DNA from: a virus
Direction: 5' to 3' (one strand)
IMG/VR virus record: IMGVR_UViG_3300034283_001738
Span: 1-59,131 of that record
DNA: 59,131 nt
Made by a program: the position numbers and the translations under genes. Position 1 is the first letter of the stretch. Every line of letters begins with the position of its first letter. Under the pieces are notes generated by a model. That model did not search any database and was not told the DNA's origin. It was given only the letters and a program-made list of their open reading frames with translations. Positions 11,501 to 18,827 of this stretch are shown here, in pieces.

Positions 11501-12345
11501 GCTATGCATTCCTTTATTGGAGAGATTCAATTTCAGGAGATTTTATTAATCAAGTTTCTGATGGAGGAAGTTTTGTACCTTCTGGAAATACAACTTTTTA
11601 TGCTAGATGGTCTCAAAATACATTCACATACTATGTTGGAACTTCAACATGTAATGTTTTGTCGGGATGTTATTCATCATTACCTTCAGCAAGCGGACCA
11701 TTTAATGGAGTTGGATCTATGCCGACTGATATTACAGAGGGCCCATCTAACGCTAGAGTAAAAACTGTTTATAGATCTACTTATGCTGATGCACTTGCTG
11801 CGGCTGCCAATGCATCTTGTGTTAATTGCACACCAGCACCGTTCTTCCCGCCCTTCTTCCCACCATTCTTCCCACCGTTCTTCCCTCCATTTTTCCCTCC
11901 GTTCTTCCCACCATTCTTCCCAGCACCAAGTGTTTACTATATAGGAACTTCTACATGCAACGTATCATCTGGTTGCTACTCTAGCCTTCCATCTGTTAGT
12001 GGGCCATTTAACGGAACTATGCCATCAGATACCACAACTGGAGGAACAACTGCCAGAGTTAAAACTGTATATAGATCTACACAGGCAGAAGCGTTATCAG
12101 CAGCAGCAAACGCATCCTGCATTAGCTGCGCCCCAGCACCGTTCTTCCCTCCGTTCTTCCCACCGTTCTTCCCGCCAACATTTGGTCCGTTCTTCCCACC
12201 GTTCTTCCCACCGTTCTTCAAAGCACCAGCACCGTTCTTCCCTCCATTCTTTGGTCCGTTCTTCCCACCATTCTTCCCACCAACATTCGGACCATTCTTC
12301 CCACCAACATTTACAACCCCATTCTTCCCAGGATTTGGATACTAA
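8563..12345 (+). CDS. Giant fibre/adhesin with eight InlB B-type repeats and FFPP repeats
   Basis: 1260 residues; the ATG follows the previous stop with no gap. Order: N-terminal 80 residues with two WxKIKSxWR-like units; Ig-like beta domains to about residue 420; eight repeats of about 70-75 residues (9822-11610) of the Listeria-Bacteroides/InlB B-repeat type (YTVxWNANGGT...GYxFxxWxxxxxGG...YAxW), alternating NGWYT and YWR subtypes; then two copies of a Cys-rich module (GTSTCNVxSGCYSS...ANASCxxC), each followed by Phe-Phe-Pro-Pro repeats to the C-terminus (FFPGFGY). No enzymatic motif. Known B-repeats act as spacers in surface adhesins; use here as a tail adhesin is inferred. The FFPP tails are not something I recognise from a defined family. 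Confidence 0.7.
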   Translation: MSWWRKNGPGEDSVSENGWIQIKSIWRKASPQDEANSNESQNPWVIDGWLKIKSAWRLDSIVNGVRNWVRIFSGTNLPTPKIPYTELYYIWPDGFETIDSPINGSSMYVTRGSWTEEPEEFRLRIQELAPGGTWSALYDFTKIYEEYLESQSTNKFPSDANAASRPVISKTKTRQGYKFRGRVDAKTPGGLENFYITPESMPRIDFYIADFIVYDEEADGATFSWSYAALATGNTVDDNLDIFSQKLNVYDELGELLMSIPVTTPTTTYILTSPLLEPNKIYSVELEVVGTDGYTETDDKTIDYAYVDLETIIDEPVNVTPPTLTLQSGTANKTGSTYRLSSGEWTNEPTEFRYQLELNNEAGTVLAYYPSSTGYTSETYFDYQFTSPTTSTVSGSVIASNGADSLPAYSNSIGPITQLQYTITYEELGGTVVSDDIVNAGSSVFLPTTSRQGYIFNGWYTEPLGGGTYVGGGGPTPTSYTPTESITLYASWTGIEYTVTWNKNDGTSDFTSDTVISGTTIYAPTPSSREHYNFTRWRNPQSGGDPIFLNAGDAWIVTYSFQFYAQWVAKTYTVTFNYGSGTGTPATRSVQYPGTVTLPTPDSNADYIFNGWYTGPNATGTFVGGSGPTPTQYQPTSNITLYADYTIAQRTITWNANGGTGGGTTGPFNAGTAHTAPSPGTRANYAFLYWRDSISGDYAFQVADGGTFIPPYSGMTFYARWSLNQYTVSYNGNGGTPTRTSDIVNAGSSITLPSASRDGYVLDGWYTAATGGTFLGNPGSSYTPSASVTIYARWSVITYTVTWNANGGTVNPTSSSGVLGQVVTAPTPTRDGYTFVYWRNPSSGDMLYNISAGANWSINGSITFTAVWSIAQYTVSFSANGGTVSPSSSTVNAGSSVTLPTPSRDGYSLNGWYTQSSGGTFLGQPGTSYTPTSSITIYAQWAITQYTINWNANGGTGGGTTGPFNAGTSHTAPSPGTRSGYAFLYWRDSISGDFINQVSDGGSFVPSGNTTFYARWSQNTFTYYVGTSTCNVLSGCYSSLPSASGPFNGVGSMPTDITEGPSNARVKTVYRSTYADALAAAANASCVNCTPAPFFPPFFPPFFPPFFPPFFPPFFPPFFPAPSVYYIGTSTCNVSSGCYSSLPSVSGPFNGTMPSDTTTGGTTARVKTVYRSTQAEALSAAANASCISCAPAPFFPPFFPPFFPPTFGPFFPPFFPPFFKAPAPFFPPFFGPFFPPFFPPTFGPFFPPTFTTPFFPGFGY
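9822..11610 (+). repeat. Eight tandem InlB-type B-repeats within the fibre gene
   Basis: Eight protein repeats of about 70 residues each. Units 4 and 8 are almost identical at DNA level (NANGGTGGGTTGPFNAGT in both; about 10510-10730 and 11400-11610), indicating a higher-order duplication of a four-unit block. Confidence 0.8.
11839..11924 (+). repeat. Phe-Phe-Pro-Pro coding repeat, block 1
   Basis: Tandem 12-base units of the type CCNTTCTTCCCN encode PFFPPFFPP over about 28 residues. Synonymous third positions vary (CCG/CCA/CCT), so the repeat is kept at protein level rather than being a recent DNA slippage product. Confidence 0.85.
12139..12333 (+). repeat. Phe-Phe-Pro-Pro coding repeat, block 2
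   Basis: Second and longer FFPP tract, interrupted by PTFGPFF and KAPAPFF variants, running to the C-terminus. It follows the second copy of the Cys-rich module, so module plus tract form a duplicated unit. Confidence 0.85.
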
Positions 12346-12399
12346 ACTATAGACGATGTTCATCTTATATGATAAGATTATATAAAGGAGAAAGTTTAT

Positions 12400-12636
12400 A
12401 TGTCAGTTAAATGGGAAAAAATTAAAAGCTTTATTGATTCGGATGAGGTTAAACCATGGGATTTTTTGAATAGGTCAACACCCTATGCTTCTGACGAGGA
12501 GGCTGGGGAAAGATATTCTATATGCCTAGAATGTCCCGAACTTAGTAAATTGACTAAGAGGTGTAATGAGTGTGGGTGTTTTATGGCGGCAAAAACTAAA
12601 CTGAAGCTAGCCAAATGTCCATTAAATAAATGGTAA
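12400..12636 (+). CDS. Small zinc-binding phage protein (CxxCGCFMxxKxKL type)
   Basis: 78 residues with AAAGGAG upstream. The C-terminal half carries C-x2-C...C-x2-CGCFMAAKTKLKLAKCPLNKW, a conserved pattern of small phage proteins often found near tail or head genes; four to five cysteines could hold one zinc. Function of the family is not known to me. A perfect 7-bp inverted repeat (ATCTTAT / ATAAGAT, about 12361-12377) lies in its leader. Confidence 0.6.
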   Translation: MSVKWEKIKSFIDSDEVKPWDFLNRSTPYASDEEAGERYSICLECPELSKLTKRCNECGCFMAAKTKLKLAKCPLNKW

Positions 12637-12640
12637 TTAT

Positions 12641-12650
12641 AGGGTATAAT
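12641..12650 (+). promoter_or_regulatory. Promoter -10 (GGGTATAAT) with hairpin leader
   Basis: TATAAT at 12645-12650. The 50-base leader contains a perfect 7-bp hairpin (TTAATGC 12673-12679 / GCATTAA 12686-12692) directly before the Shine-Dalgarno AAGGAG of the next gene. Confidence 0.5.
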
Positions 12651-12704
12651 TTATCTTATGCTAAAATAGAGATTAATGCACGTTAGCATTAAAAAGGAGT
12701 AATT

Positions 12705-12920
12705 ATGACAACTTTATCAAATAGCGATAAGATAGTTATTATTGATCAAAAAATCAAAAATCTAGATTATCAAAGATATAGTGTGAATTTAGATATTCAG
12801 CTTGAAGGATCTGTATCTACACCAGATCAAGACAATTTAGATTCTTTAAATGTTAAGCTTTCAGATATTGTAACAAAGCTTGATATTTTAAACACCGAGA
12901 AAACTTCATTAATAGAGTAG
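12705..12920 (+). CDS. Small coiled-coil protein
   Basis: 71 residues, mostly charged helix with heptad-like spacing (KIVIIDQKIKNLDYQRYS, then LNVKLSDIVTKLDILNTEK). Strong AAAGGAG Shine-Dalgarno and its own promoter suggest high expression. No family recognised. It leads a run of three small genes that end before the phosphoesterase promoter. Confidence 0.5.
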   Translation: MTTLSNSDKIVIIDQKIKNLDYQRYSVNLDIQLEGSVSTPDQDNLDSLNVKLSDIVTKLDILNTEKTSLIE

Positions 12921-12925
12921 GAAAC

Positions 12926-13108
12926 ATGACAACAAAAATAGAACTAGTTGTAACTGCACTTCAACAAAGAATTGGTGAGCTAGTTGCTAATTACGAAACT
13001 CAGATAGCCGTACTTAGAGCTGAGTTGACAGAACTATCTATGGAGAATGAAGCAAAAAAGTATTCTGACTCTTTAGAAGAAAAAATGGAACAGGTAAATA
13101 ATGGCTGA
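12926..13108 (+). CDS. Small coiled-coil protein
   Basis: 60 residues, predicted almost wholly helical and rich in Glu and Leu (LQQRIGELVANYETQIAVLRAEL). Starts five bases after the previous stop with GGAAAC upstream and overlaps the next gene by eight bases. Unknown function; probable partner of the coiled-coil proteins on either side. Confidence 0.45.
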   Translation: MTTKIELVVTALQQRIGELVANYETQIAVLRAELTELSMENEAKKYSDSLEEKMEQVNNG

Positions 13109-13526
13109 AGTTTTTAGAGATGGCGAGCCAGTAGATCCACAAAAGCTTAGAAGCTTACAGCAACAGATTACTGAATTAACCGCAACCGCCAACAACGCCT
13201 TTGACCTAGCCAATAGAACATCTGACGGCACAACAGAAACATTTCAATATATAACCCGTGCAGATTCTATTGAATTTACAAATTTAAAAAATGGTACAAA
13301 ATACGATCAAGGAATAGATGTAGGATTTATTGATGGTGATATAGTTTATACCACTGCTACACCAAGATACTCGAAGCCTGAATATTATAATGTTAATGTT
13401 TCCATAAGTGGGTCAAGACTATCTCCGACAATTAATGTTAGTCAAACTAATTCGGGAAAAAAGACCATGGAAAAGCTTTCTGTAGATTATATTTCTGTGG
13501 CAAAAAGAAAAGTAGAGTCTGCATAA
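13101..13526 (+). CDS. Hypothetical protein, helical N-terminus and beta-rich C-terminus
   Basis: 141 residues. Residues 12-35 form a helix (LRSLQQQITELTATANNAFDLA); the rest is beta-rich (YYNVNVSISGSRLSPTINV). This architecture is common in small phage virion or fibre-associated proteins, but no family is recognised. Last gene before the promoter at 13531. Confidence 0.45.
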   Translation: MAEVFRDGEPVDPQKLRSLQQQITELTATANNAFDLANRTSDGTTETFQYITRADSIEFTNLKNGTKYDQGIDVGFIDGDIVYTTATPRYSKPEYYNVNVSISGSRLSPTINVSQTNSGKKTMEKLSVDYISVAKRKVESA

Positions 13527-13530
13527 CTAC

Positions 13531-13558
13531 TTGACAGCCTGACTGTTAATGCTATAAT
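13531..13558 (+). promoter_or_regulatory. Sigma-70-like promoter for the phosphoesterase operon
   Basis: TTGACA (13531-13536), 16-base spacer, TATAAT (13553-13558). The expected start of transcription falls at about 13565, just before a TTG at 13568 and 38 bases before the preferred ATG at 13604. Confidence 0.75.
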
Positions 13559-13603
13559 TCAGTAAGCTTGAATATCCTTCTGGCTAAAATTAGTAAGGAA
13601 AAA

Positions 13604-14404
13604 ATGACAAACGACTTAAAATGGATGCTGTCATCAGATCAGCAGTTCCCATATCAAGATGATAAAGCAATCGCACTATGGTTTAAGGTAATGAAATGGT
13701 TTAAGCCAGATGTTGTAGACTATCTTGGAGACACAGACGATCAGGCTTGTTACAGCAAGTATACAGAAGGAAAATCGGCAGAGTTTCTTAATCTGCATAA
13801 AACCGATAGCAGAGATTTAATTGTTCCAATGATGAGGCATGAGGCAAAAGGTGCTCGTGATTTCTACACTAAAACAAGAGAGATGCTTCCAGACGCACAA
13901 TTATTTTCAGCATTAGGAAATCATGATGTTCGTATATTTAATTATATGGATGCTAAGCTCCCAGACTATCTAAATGATGTTACTCCAGAAACACTATGGA
14001 ACTTAGATTCATTGGGATATGAATATATTTATTATAATGAATTGCCCAAGCGCCGTTTTGGCGACATCCATGTTCATCATGGATTATCAATTGCTGATAC
14101 TGGTGCCGTAAGAAAAGATATGAACGATTTACAAATATCATTAATTCGTGGACATTCTCATAGAATTGCTTCACATCTTCAAACCTATGAATTGAGAAAT
14201 AATGGAGTTGGAGAAACAATTCGTGGCTATGAGATTGGGCACATGTGCGATGAAAAGGGGCCAGGGATGAAATACATGCAACACCATGATTGGCAAAAGG
14301 GGTTTGCAATTGCACACATTGTTAATGACTATCCACATATTCAAATGATCCATATTGCACCAGACTATTCATGCGTTGTTGACGGCAAGGTGTTTACATT
14401 ATGA
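13604..14404 (+). CDS. Calcineurin-like metallophosphoesterase
   Basis: 266 residues from the ATG at 13604, which has AAGGA upstream; a TTG at 13568 would add 12 residues and lies next to the predicted transcript start, so a leaderless TTG start is the alternative. Metal-binding motifs in order: SSDQQ (Asp12), GDTDD (42-46), GNHD (about 106-109), HVHHG, GHSHR (183-187). These fit a dinuclear-metal phosphoesterase; the first motif has DxQ in place of DxH. Substrate (DNA ends, nucleotides or phosphoprotein) cannot be told. Close to the replication genes. Confidence 0.75.
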   Translation: MTNDLKWMLSSDQQFPYQDDKAIALWFKVMKWFKPDVVDYLGDTDDQACYSKYTEGKSAEFLNLHKTDSRDLIVPMMRHEAKGARDFYTKTREMLPDAQLFSALGNHDVRIFNYMDAKLPDYLNDVTPETLWNLDSLGYEYIYYNELPKRRFGDIHVHHGLSIADTGAVRKDMNDLQISLIRGHSHRIASHLQTYELRNNGVGETIRGYEIGHMCDEKGPGMKYMQHHDWQKGFAIAHIVNDYPHIQMIHIAPDYSCVVDGKVFTL

Positions 14405-14589
14405 TGAAATGCAGTAAGTGTAGAGGTAGAGTTTTTGTGGACAGAGTGTTTTCTCAAAAACTCCATGTAGAATTGTTTTGCATAATGTGTGGAAAACGAT
14501 GGATGATAAACAAGGATACGAGTTCTTTAGGGCGATGGCTGGAACAGGCAGAAAAAAACAAGCTAAAAGATTTAGCTATTTCTTCTTAA
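14401..14589 (+). CDS. Small zinc-ribbon protein
   Basis: 62 residues: C-x2-C near the N-terminus (CSKCRGRVF) and C-x2-C at about 29-32 (CIMCGKRW), a zinc-ribbon spacing, then a helical tail. Overlaps the phosphoesterase stop (ATGATG). The last 91 bases overlap the next gene in another frame, which is longer than the usual overlap here, so one of the two starts may be downstream. Confidence 0.5.
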   Translation: MMKCSKCRGRVFVDRVFSQKLHVELFCIMCGKRWMINKDTSSLGRWLEQAEKNKLKDLAISS

Positions 14590-15014
14590 ATAACAAAATA
14601 CATAAAGTATTAAGTTCTTCAAGAGCAAAGGATGAACTCGTAGCATGGTGCTATCCAGATAAAAAGCGTGTGCTGTATTCATATTCTCAAGTTATAAAAA
14701 ATATGGAAAATGCGTATTCAACAAAACAGGTAGCACAAATACTAAATAAACATAAGATTACAATTGAAGATTATATTTTAGAGGGAAAGATACGGTATCC
14801 TCAAAAGGTATATCCTATTGGTAATCCAGAGAGTGATTGGTATAAGTTTATGTATAGCGAATCAGACATAATGGACATACATGAATTTATTTTAGAATCT
14901 GGTTACTCTAAGAACATGCCGTCAAAAAATGAGTTGAGGGCACTTCTCAAAAACAACATTATATTGTATACTAAGACTGATTCTGGATTTGTACCAGTAT
15001 GGAAGGCGGAGTAG
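14499..15014 (+). CDS. Helix-turn-helix DNA-binding protein
   Basis: 171 residues from the ATG at 14499 (a TTG at 14478 would add seven). Central segment YSTKQVAQILNKHKITIEDY followed by a basic strand (GKIRYPQKVYPIG) resembles a MerR/excisionase-like winged helix: helix, turn, recognition helix, wing. Likely a transcriptional or replication accessory regulator; no target is suggested. It overlaps the zinc-ribbon gene upstream and shares one base with the microgene downstream. Confidence 0.5.
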   Translation: MDDKQGYEFFRAMAGTGRKKQAKRFSYFFLNNKIHKVLSSSRAKDELVAWCYPDKKRVLYSYSQVIKNMENAYSTKQVAQILNKHKITIEDYILEGKIRYPQKVYPIGNPESDWYKFMYSESDIMDIHEFILESGYSKNMPSKNELRALLKNNIILYTKTDSGFVPVWKAE

Positions 15015-15121
15015 TGTCTGGACGGCTTGTTGTCTGTGATACATGTGGTAAAGAGATAGAATTGCGTTGGGGCATATTTGGCCACGACACATTAAATAGG
15101 CATAGAAAGGCGGAACATTAA
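15014..15121 (+). CDS. Zinc-finger-like microprotein
   Basis: 35 residues from a GTG at 15014 with GGAAGGCGGA just upstream (an in-frame ATG at 14999 gives 40). Contains CDTCG and a His-rich C-terminus (GHDTLNRHRKAEH): two Cys and two to three His suit one zinc site. It shares a base with the preceding stop and its own stop overlaps the next ATG (TAATG), as expected of a translated gene. Confidence 0.5.
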   Translation: MSGRLVVCDTCGKEIELRWGIFGHDTLNRHRKAEH

Positions 15122-15330
15122 TGTCAGATAGAACTCAAGTTCGTGTAGATCTTTCATTTACTAGAAACTTAGGAAACTTTGAAAGTATAAAAATTGGAAT
15201 TGGCGTTGATGATTTTGTCAGAGACAATGAAACAGTTGATGCTGCCACAGAAAGAGTTTATAAGTTCGTAGAAAGCAAACTAATTGCAAAAACTCAAGAA
15301 GTTGAAGAAGAGCTAAATGGCAACAAGTAA
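15121..15330 (+). CDS. Small conserved-looking hypothetical protein
   Basis: 69 residues: a beta-rich N-terminus (VRVDLSFTRNLGNFESIKIGIGV) and an acidic C-terminal helix (AATERVYKFVESKL). No Cys and no catalytic motif. Translationally coupled with both neighbours in the pre-helicase group. Function unknown. Confidence 0.45.
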   Translation: MSDRTQVRVDLSFTRNLGNFESIKIGIGVDDFVRDNETVDAATERVYKFVESKLIAKTQEVEEELNGNK

Positions 15331-15631
15331 AGAACCATACATACTGCTTACTATCTACTCTGCACTTTATGAGCAAAAGTATGGCAAGAAACCTAGACTA
15401 AATAAATATAAAGAAAAGTGGGCTATGCAAGATGTACTAGACAGCATAGGTTTTGATCAGGCAAAAGACGTACTTAATTATTATTTTCGTACAGGCAAGC
15501 CTGGACACCCATTAAACTTTTTTTATAATAATTTTGATAGGCTAGAAGACATGATGATTCAGATAAATAAAGATGTGGCCAATCGGGCTCGTTTATTAGA
15601 ACAGACTAGAAAGCTGGTTGAAGAAGAGTGA
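15317..15631 (+). CDS. Small helical protein upstream of the helicase, possible helicase loader
   Basis: 104 residues, all helical, basic N-terminal half (YGKKPRLNKYKEKWAMQDVLD) and GKPGHPLNFFYNNFDRL in the middle. It overlaps the DnaB-like gene by four bases, a place where phages often encode loaders or helicase accessory proteins. The loader role is inferred from position and size only. Confidence 0.4.
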   Translation: MATSKEPYILLTIYSALYEQKYGKKPRLNKYKEKWAMQDVLDSIGFDQAKDVLNYYFRTGKPGHPLNFFYNNFDRLEDMMIQINKDVANRARLLEQTRKLVEEE

Positions 15632-16893
15632 ACACAGAAGCTGAATTAATTTCTGCGGTATGTAAGAATAAAGATATAAGCACCCTTCTTGCCGACAATG
15701 CTGATGACTTATTTACCTCACATAAAGATATTTGGGAGGGCTTAAAATCATATTATTATAAGTTTAGAGCAGTTCCAGAGGTTGGGATCCTGCAGGATAA
15801 ATTTAAGGATTTTGAACCAGTTCAAACTAAAGCAGAAACTGGATACTACCTAGACAAGCTAAAAAACGAATTTGTTTCTGCTAGGCTAAAAACAATCATG
15901 CTTCAGGCTGGCTCATCATTAAAAGAAGATGCAGCATCAAGAGTGCTTGGTGTCATGCAGGGCCAGCTAGCAACGCTTAGTAGATATACAAATAATGTTA
16001 GAGATGTTGATATTACAGATATTGAGTCTGCTGAAAGACACTATCAGTCAGTTAAAGACAGATCTACTGCAATGGGTGGAAGCCCAGGAATACTTACTGG
16101 CTTCGATGCAATAGACAAGGCCTATCCCACAGGAATGGCTCCAGGACACCTTATAGTAGCCATAGGATGGCCAGGAAGAGGAAAGACATGGTTTACCTCC
16201 TATTTGGCATGCAAGGCCTGGGAGCAGGGCTTTAAACCAATGATTGTTTCCTTGGAGATGGCTCCAGAGAATATGCGTGACCGTATTTACACAATGCTTG
16301 GTTCGGGATTATTCCGTGCCAGTGATTTATCAAAAGGAGATATTAACTTAGATGATTTCAGATCATGGGGGCAAAAAAAGACGGAGGGAAAGAACAGCTT
16401 TATTCTTGTTTCTAATGAGGGCACAGCAGAAGTCACACCTTCAACAATTCAAGGAAAGATTGATCAGCACAAACCAGATTTAGTTATTTTGGATTACCAT
16501 CAATTATTTAATGATAACAAGAGAAGTAATTCTGAAGTTGAAAGAAATCGAAATATTTCTAGAGATTTTAAACTTCTTGCAGTAACAAATAATATTCCCA
16601 TTATAGATATTACTGCTGCAACTGCTGATGATATATCAGATCAGGATGAGCCACCTATGATGAGCCAAGTCGCTTGGTCCAAGGCTATTGAATACGATGC
16701 TGATATGGCTATAGCTATTCATAAGCATGCAAATACCGACATGATTGAGGTTGTATCTAGAAAGAATAGACATGGTCAAGACTTTAGGTTCTTTTTAGAC
16801 TGGGATATTAATCGTGGTGTTATTACTCCTATTTATGAAAATTTACCAGAATTAAACAATGACTCACAAGAAAATAAAAAGATTTCAAATTAG
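15628..16893 (+). CDS. Replicative DnaB-type DNA helicase
   Basis: 421 residues, GTG start overlapping the previous stop. N-terminal helical domain to about 150, then a RecA-fold ATPase: Walker A GWPGRGKTW (about 180-188), FKPMIVSLEMAPENM typical of DnaB motif H1a, Walker B/H2 LVILDYHQLF, and an H4 region (EYDADMAIAIHKHAN...RKNRHGQD). It unwinds the fork ahead of the phage polymerase and should recruit the primase encoded just downstream. No intein or truncation. Confidence 0.9.
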   Translation: MNTEAELISAVCKNKDISTLLADNADDLFTSHKDIWEGLKSYYYKFRAVPEVGILQDKFKDFEPVQTKAETGYYLDKLKNEFVSARLKTIMLQAGSSLKEDAASRVLGVMQGQLATLSRYTNNVRDVDITDIESAERHYQSVKDRSTAMGGSPGILTGFDAIDKAYPTGMAPGHLIVAIGWPGRGKTWFTSYLACKAWEQGFKPMIVSLEMAPENMRDRIYTMLGSGLFRASDLSKGDINLDDFRSWGQKKTEGKNSFILVSNEGTAEVTPSTIQGKIDQHKPDLVILDYHQLFNDNKRSNSEVERNRNISRDFKLLAVTNNIPIIDITAATADDISDQDEPPMMSQVAWSKAIEYDADMAIAIHKHANTDMIEVVSRKNRHGQDFRFFLDWDINRGVITPIYENLPELNNDSQENKKISN

Positions 16894-17149
16894 TGTAGAG
16901 TTTTTAGATGACTCCGACATTATTAGGATTAAAAATCAATATGAAAATTTATTGACTGGGCAGATGCGTGACTCTGGGTACATTAGAATGCTTGACATAG
17001 ACCCAGCCTTTTCGGTAGAATTCACGGGTGAAACATGGAAGTTTTTAATGACTATCCATGGAGTTTATGTGGGAAAGAGGAAGGCATGGCAATTAGAGGG
17101 TATAACTCAAAACAAGTTAGTCAAACGGAATACACGCCAGCCCATATAA
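16859..17149 (+). CDS. Small basic protein between helicase and primase
   Basis: 96 residues, Lys/Arg-rich, beta-strand-forming (ISVEFLDDSDIIRIKNQYENL). Overlaps the helicase gene by 35 bases and the primase start by 64. The long overlaps on both sides are unusual but the frame keeps a protein-like composition. Function unknown. Confidence 0.4.
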   Translation: MTHKKIKRFQISVEFLDDSDIIRIKNQYENLLTGQMRDSGYIRMLDIDPAFSVEFTGETWKFLMTIHGVYVGKRKAWQLEGITQNKLVKRNTRQPI

Positions 17150-18084
17150 AGTCAGTAATTAAAAGCTTAGGCGTAGAGATTGTCGGAGAGACTGGAAATG
17201 ACTTTCTGGCATATTGTCCATTTCATTCTAATAGACATACACCAAGCTTTAGTGTAAGCAGAACAAAAGGCGCCTATATTTGTTTCAACCCATCCTGCGG
17301 AGAATCTGGAACAATAACAGACTTGGTTAAAAAATATTTAGATAAAAATGATTACGAGTCGCTTAGATATATTGAATCTAAACAGATTGAGTCTGTAGAA
17401 AATTTTGATGATGAACTAAAATCAATGTTTGAAGACAAGCCAGACTTTGTTGAGTTTTCACAGCAAACATTAGATGAGTTATATGAAAACCTTGGAAAGA
17501 ATAAACATGCACAAGAGTATCTTGAGCATAGAGGTATTATGGTGGATTCGATGCATTATTTTAAACTAGGCTATTCTTCTAATTTGGGAATGGTTACTGT
17601 CCCAGTTCATAGTCCAGACGGTATTCCAGTTGGCTTAGTTGGTAGATCAATATCAGAAAAAAGATTTAAGAATAGTAATAATTTGCCAAGAAGCAAGACT
17701 ATGTTTAATATTCATAGAGCAAAGCGTGTAGGAGAAAAAGTAATTATTGTCGAATCTACATTTGACGCAATTAAAATACATCAGGCGGGATTTCCAAATG
17801 TTGTAGCCACACTTGGAGGACACATATCTCATGATAATATTAAATTACTTAATAGATACTTTAATACAATTATATTAATGACAGATGCAGATATAGCTGG
17901 AAGAGAATTAGGTATGTCAATTGCCTCTAAATTAAAAAACAAAAACATCTTGTGGGGATCTTATTCATATGGTAAGATATATCCTGATGGTGCAAAGGAT
18001 GCAGGTGATATGTCTGATAAAGACATAAAGGCATGTATAGATAACGCAGTTTCCGATTTCGAATATCGATCTTGGAACCCATGA
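17086..18084 (+). CDS. DnaG-type primase (CHC2 zinc finger plus TOPRIM)
   Basis: 332 residues from the ATG at 17086 (GAGGAAGG immediately upstream); an ATG at 17035 adds 17 residues but lacks a site. CHC2-like zinc finger about 42-72: YCPFH...GAYICFNPSCGESG. TOPRIM fold about 217-280: VIIVESTFDAIK, then ILMTDADIAGRE with the catalytic acidic residues. Synthesises RNA primers. Shorter than bacterial DnaG (about 580), lacking the helicase-interaction domain, as is common in phages. Confidence 0.85.
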   Translation: MAIRGYNSKQVSQTEYTPAHIKSVIKSLGVEIVGETGNDFLAYCPFHSNRHTPSFSVSRTKGAYICFNPSCGESGTITDLVKKYLDKNDYESLRYIESKQIESVENFDDELKSMFEDKPDFVEFSQQTLDELYENLGKNKHAQEYLEHRGIMVDSMHYFKLGYSSNLGMVTVPVHSPDGIPVGLVGRSISEKRFKNSNNLPRSKTMFNIHRAKRVGEKVIIVESTFDAIKIHQAGFPNVVATLGGHISHDNIKLLNRYFNTIILMTDADIAGRELGMSIASKLKNKNILWGSYSYGKIYPDGAKDAGDMSDKDIKACIDNAVSDFEYRSWNP

Positions 18085-18090
18085 TATAAT
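18082..18090 (+). promoter_or_regulatory. Extended -10 promoter for ssDNA-binding protein, hairpin leader
   Basis: TGATATAAT overlapping the primase stop. The leader has a hairpin (GACGG / CCGTC around 18099-18115) and AAGGAGAT before the ATG at 18139. Confidence 0.6.
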
Positions 18091-18138
18091 GGAAATACAG
18101 ACGGATATATACCGTCAAATATATTAAGGAGATATAAA

Positions 18139-18807
18139 ATGGGTATAGTAAAAGGTCTAAAAGACTTAAACAAAGCATTAGATAAACCTCAGTCAGTAAG
18201 TGGCGAAGGAAGCAAAGCACGGTGGGTAAAACTTGAAGACGGAGAAAGCATTAAGATTAGATTTCTTCAAGAGTTAGATCCAGATTCACCAACATATAAC
18301 GATAAGTGTGGATTAGGTTTTATAGCAGTAGAGCACACAAATCCAAAAGATTACAGAAGAAAGCTTTTGTGTACAATGGAAGATCAAGGAAAGTGCTGGG
18401 GCTGCGAACAACATAGAAAAGATTATAAGGCAGGCTGGAAGGGTCGCTCACGACTATATATTAATGTATTGGTTGATGATGGAAAGAATGACCCTTACGT
18501 AGCAATATTGTCTCAAGGTTCCAGTGGAAAAACAGTCACTCCGACATTAATAGAGTATGCTGGAGAAATGGGATCTATAACAAACCTAATGTGGAGAATT
18601 AAAAGAACTGGTACAAAAACAGATACAAGTTATACAATTATTCCACTAGCAAAAGACGAAGAGCAGTTTGACAGTTCTTCTCTAGAACTGTACAAGTTAG
18701 AAGAAACTGCAGTTCGTGATATGAAGTATGCAGATCAAGAATCCTTCTTTAATGGAGAAGGCGGTTCCGAGGAGCCAGAGTCTACATCAACAGATGTAAC
18801 TTGGTAA
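18139..18807 (+). CDS. gp32-like single-stranded DNA-binding protein
   Basis: 222 residues. Residues 1-30 basic, central beta-rich OB-like region with a Cys cluster (LLCTMEDQGKCWGCEQHRK, about residues 76-94) like the zinc site of T4 gp32-type proteins, and a very acidic C-terminal tail (EGGSEEPESTSTD) as expected for recruiting replisome partners. Own promoter and strong Shine-Dalgarno fit a protein made in bulk. Distinct from the bacterial-type SSB at 24159. Confidence 0.7.
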   Translation: MGIVKGLKDLNKALDKPQSVSGEGSKARWVKLEDGESIKIRFLQELDPDSPTYNDKCGLGFIAVEHTNPKDYRRKLLCTMEDQGKCWGCEQHRKDYKAGWKGRSRLYINVLVDDGKNDPYVAILSQGSSGKTVTPTLIEYAGEMGSITNLMWRIKRTGTKTDTSYTIIPLAKDEEQFDSSSLELYKLEETAVRDMKYADQESFFNGEGGSEEPESTSTDVTW

Positions 18808-18827
18808 TTTAGAAAGGCGGAGAGTTA

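Noticed and set aside
9822-11610. B-repeat array as a phase-variable or recombination cassette
   Set aside because: Repeats are diverged apart from units 4 and 8; no recombinase or slipped tract nearby.
12097-12363. - strand frame rich in Trp and Glu opposite the FFPP repeats
   Set aside because: A mirror of the repeat; composition is not protein-like and there is no start signal.
13568-13603. TTG start of the phosphoesterase at 13568
   Set aside because: It lies three bases after the expected transcript start, so a leaderless start is possible, but the ATG at 13604 has a clear AAGGA site; kept only as the alternative.
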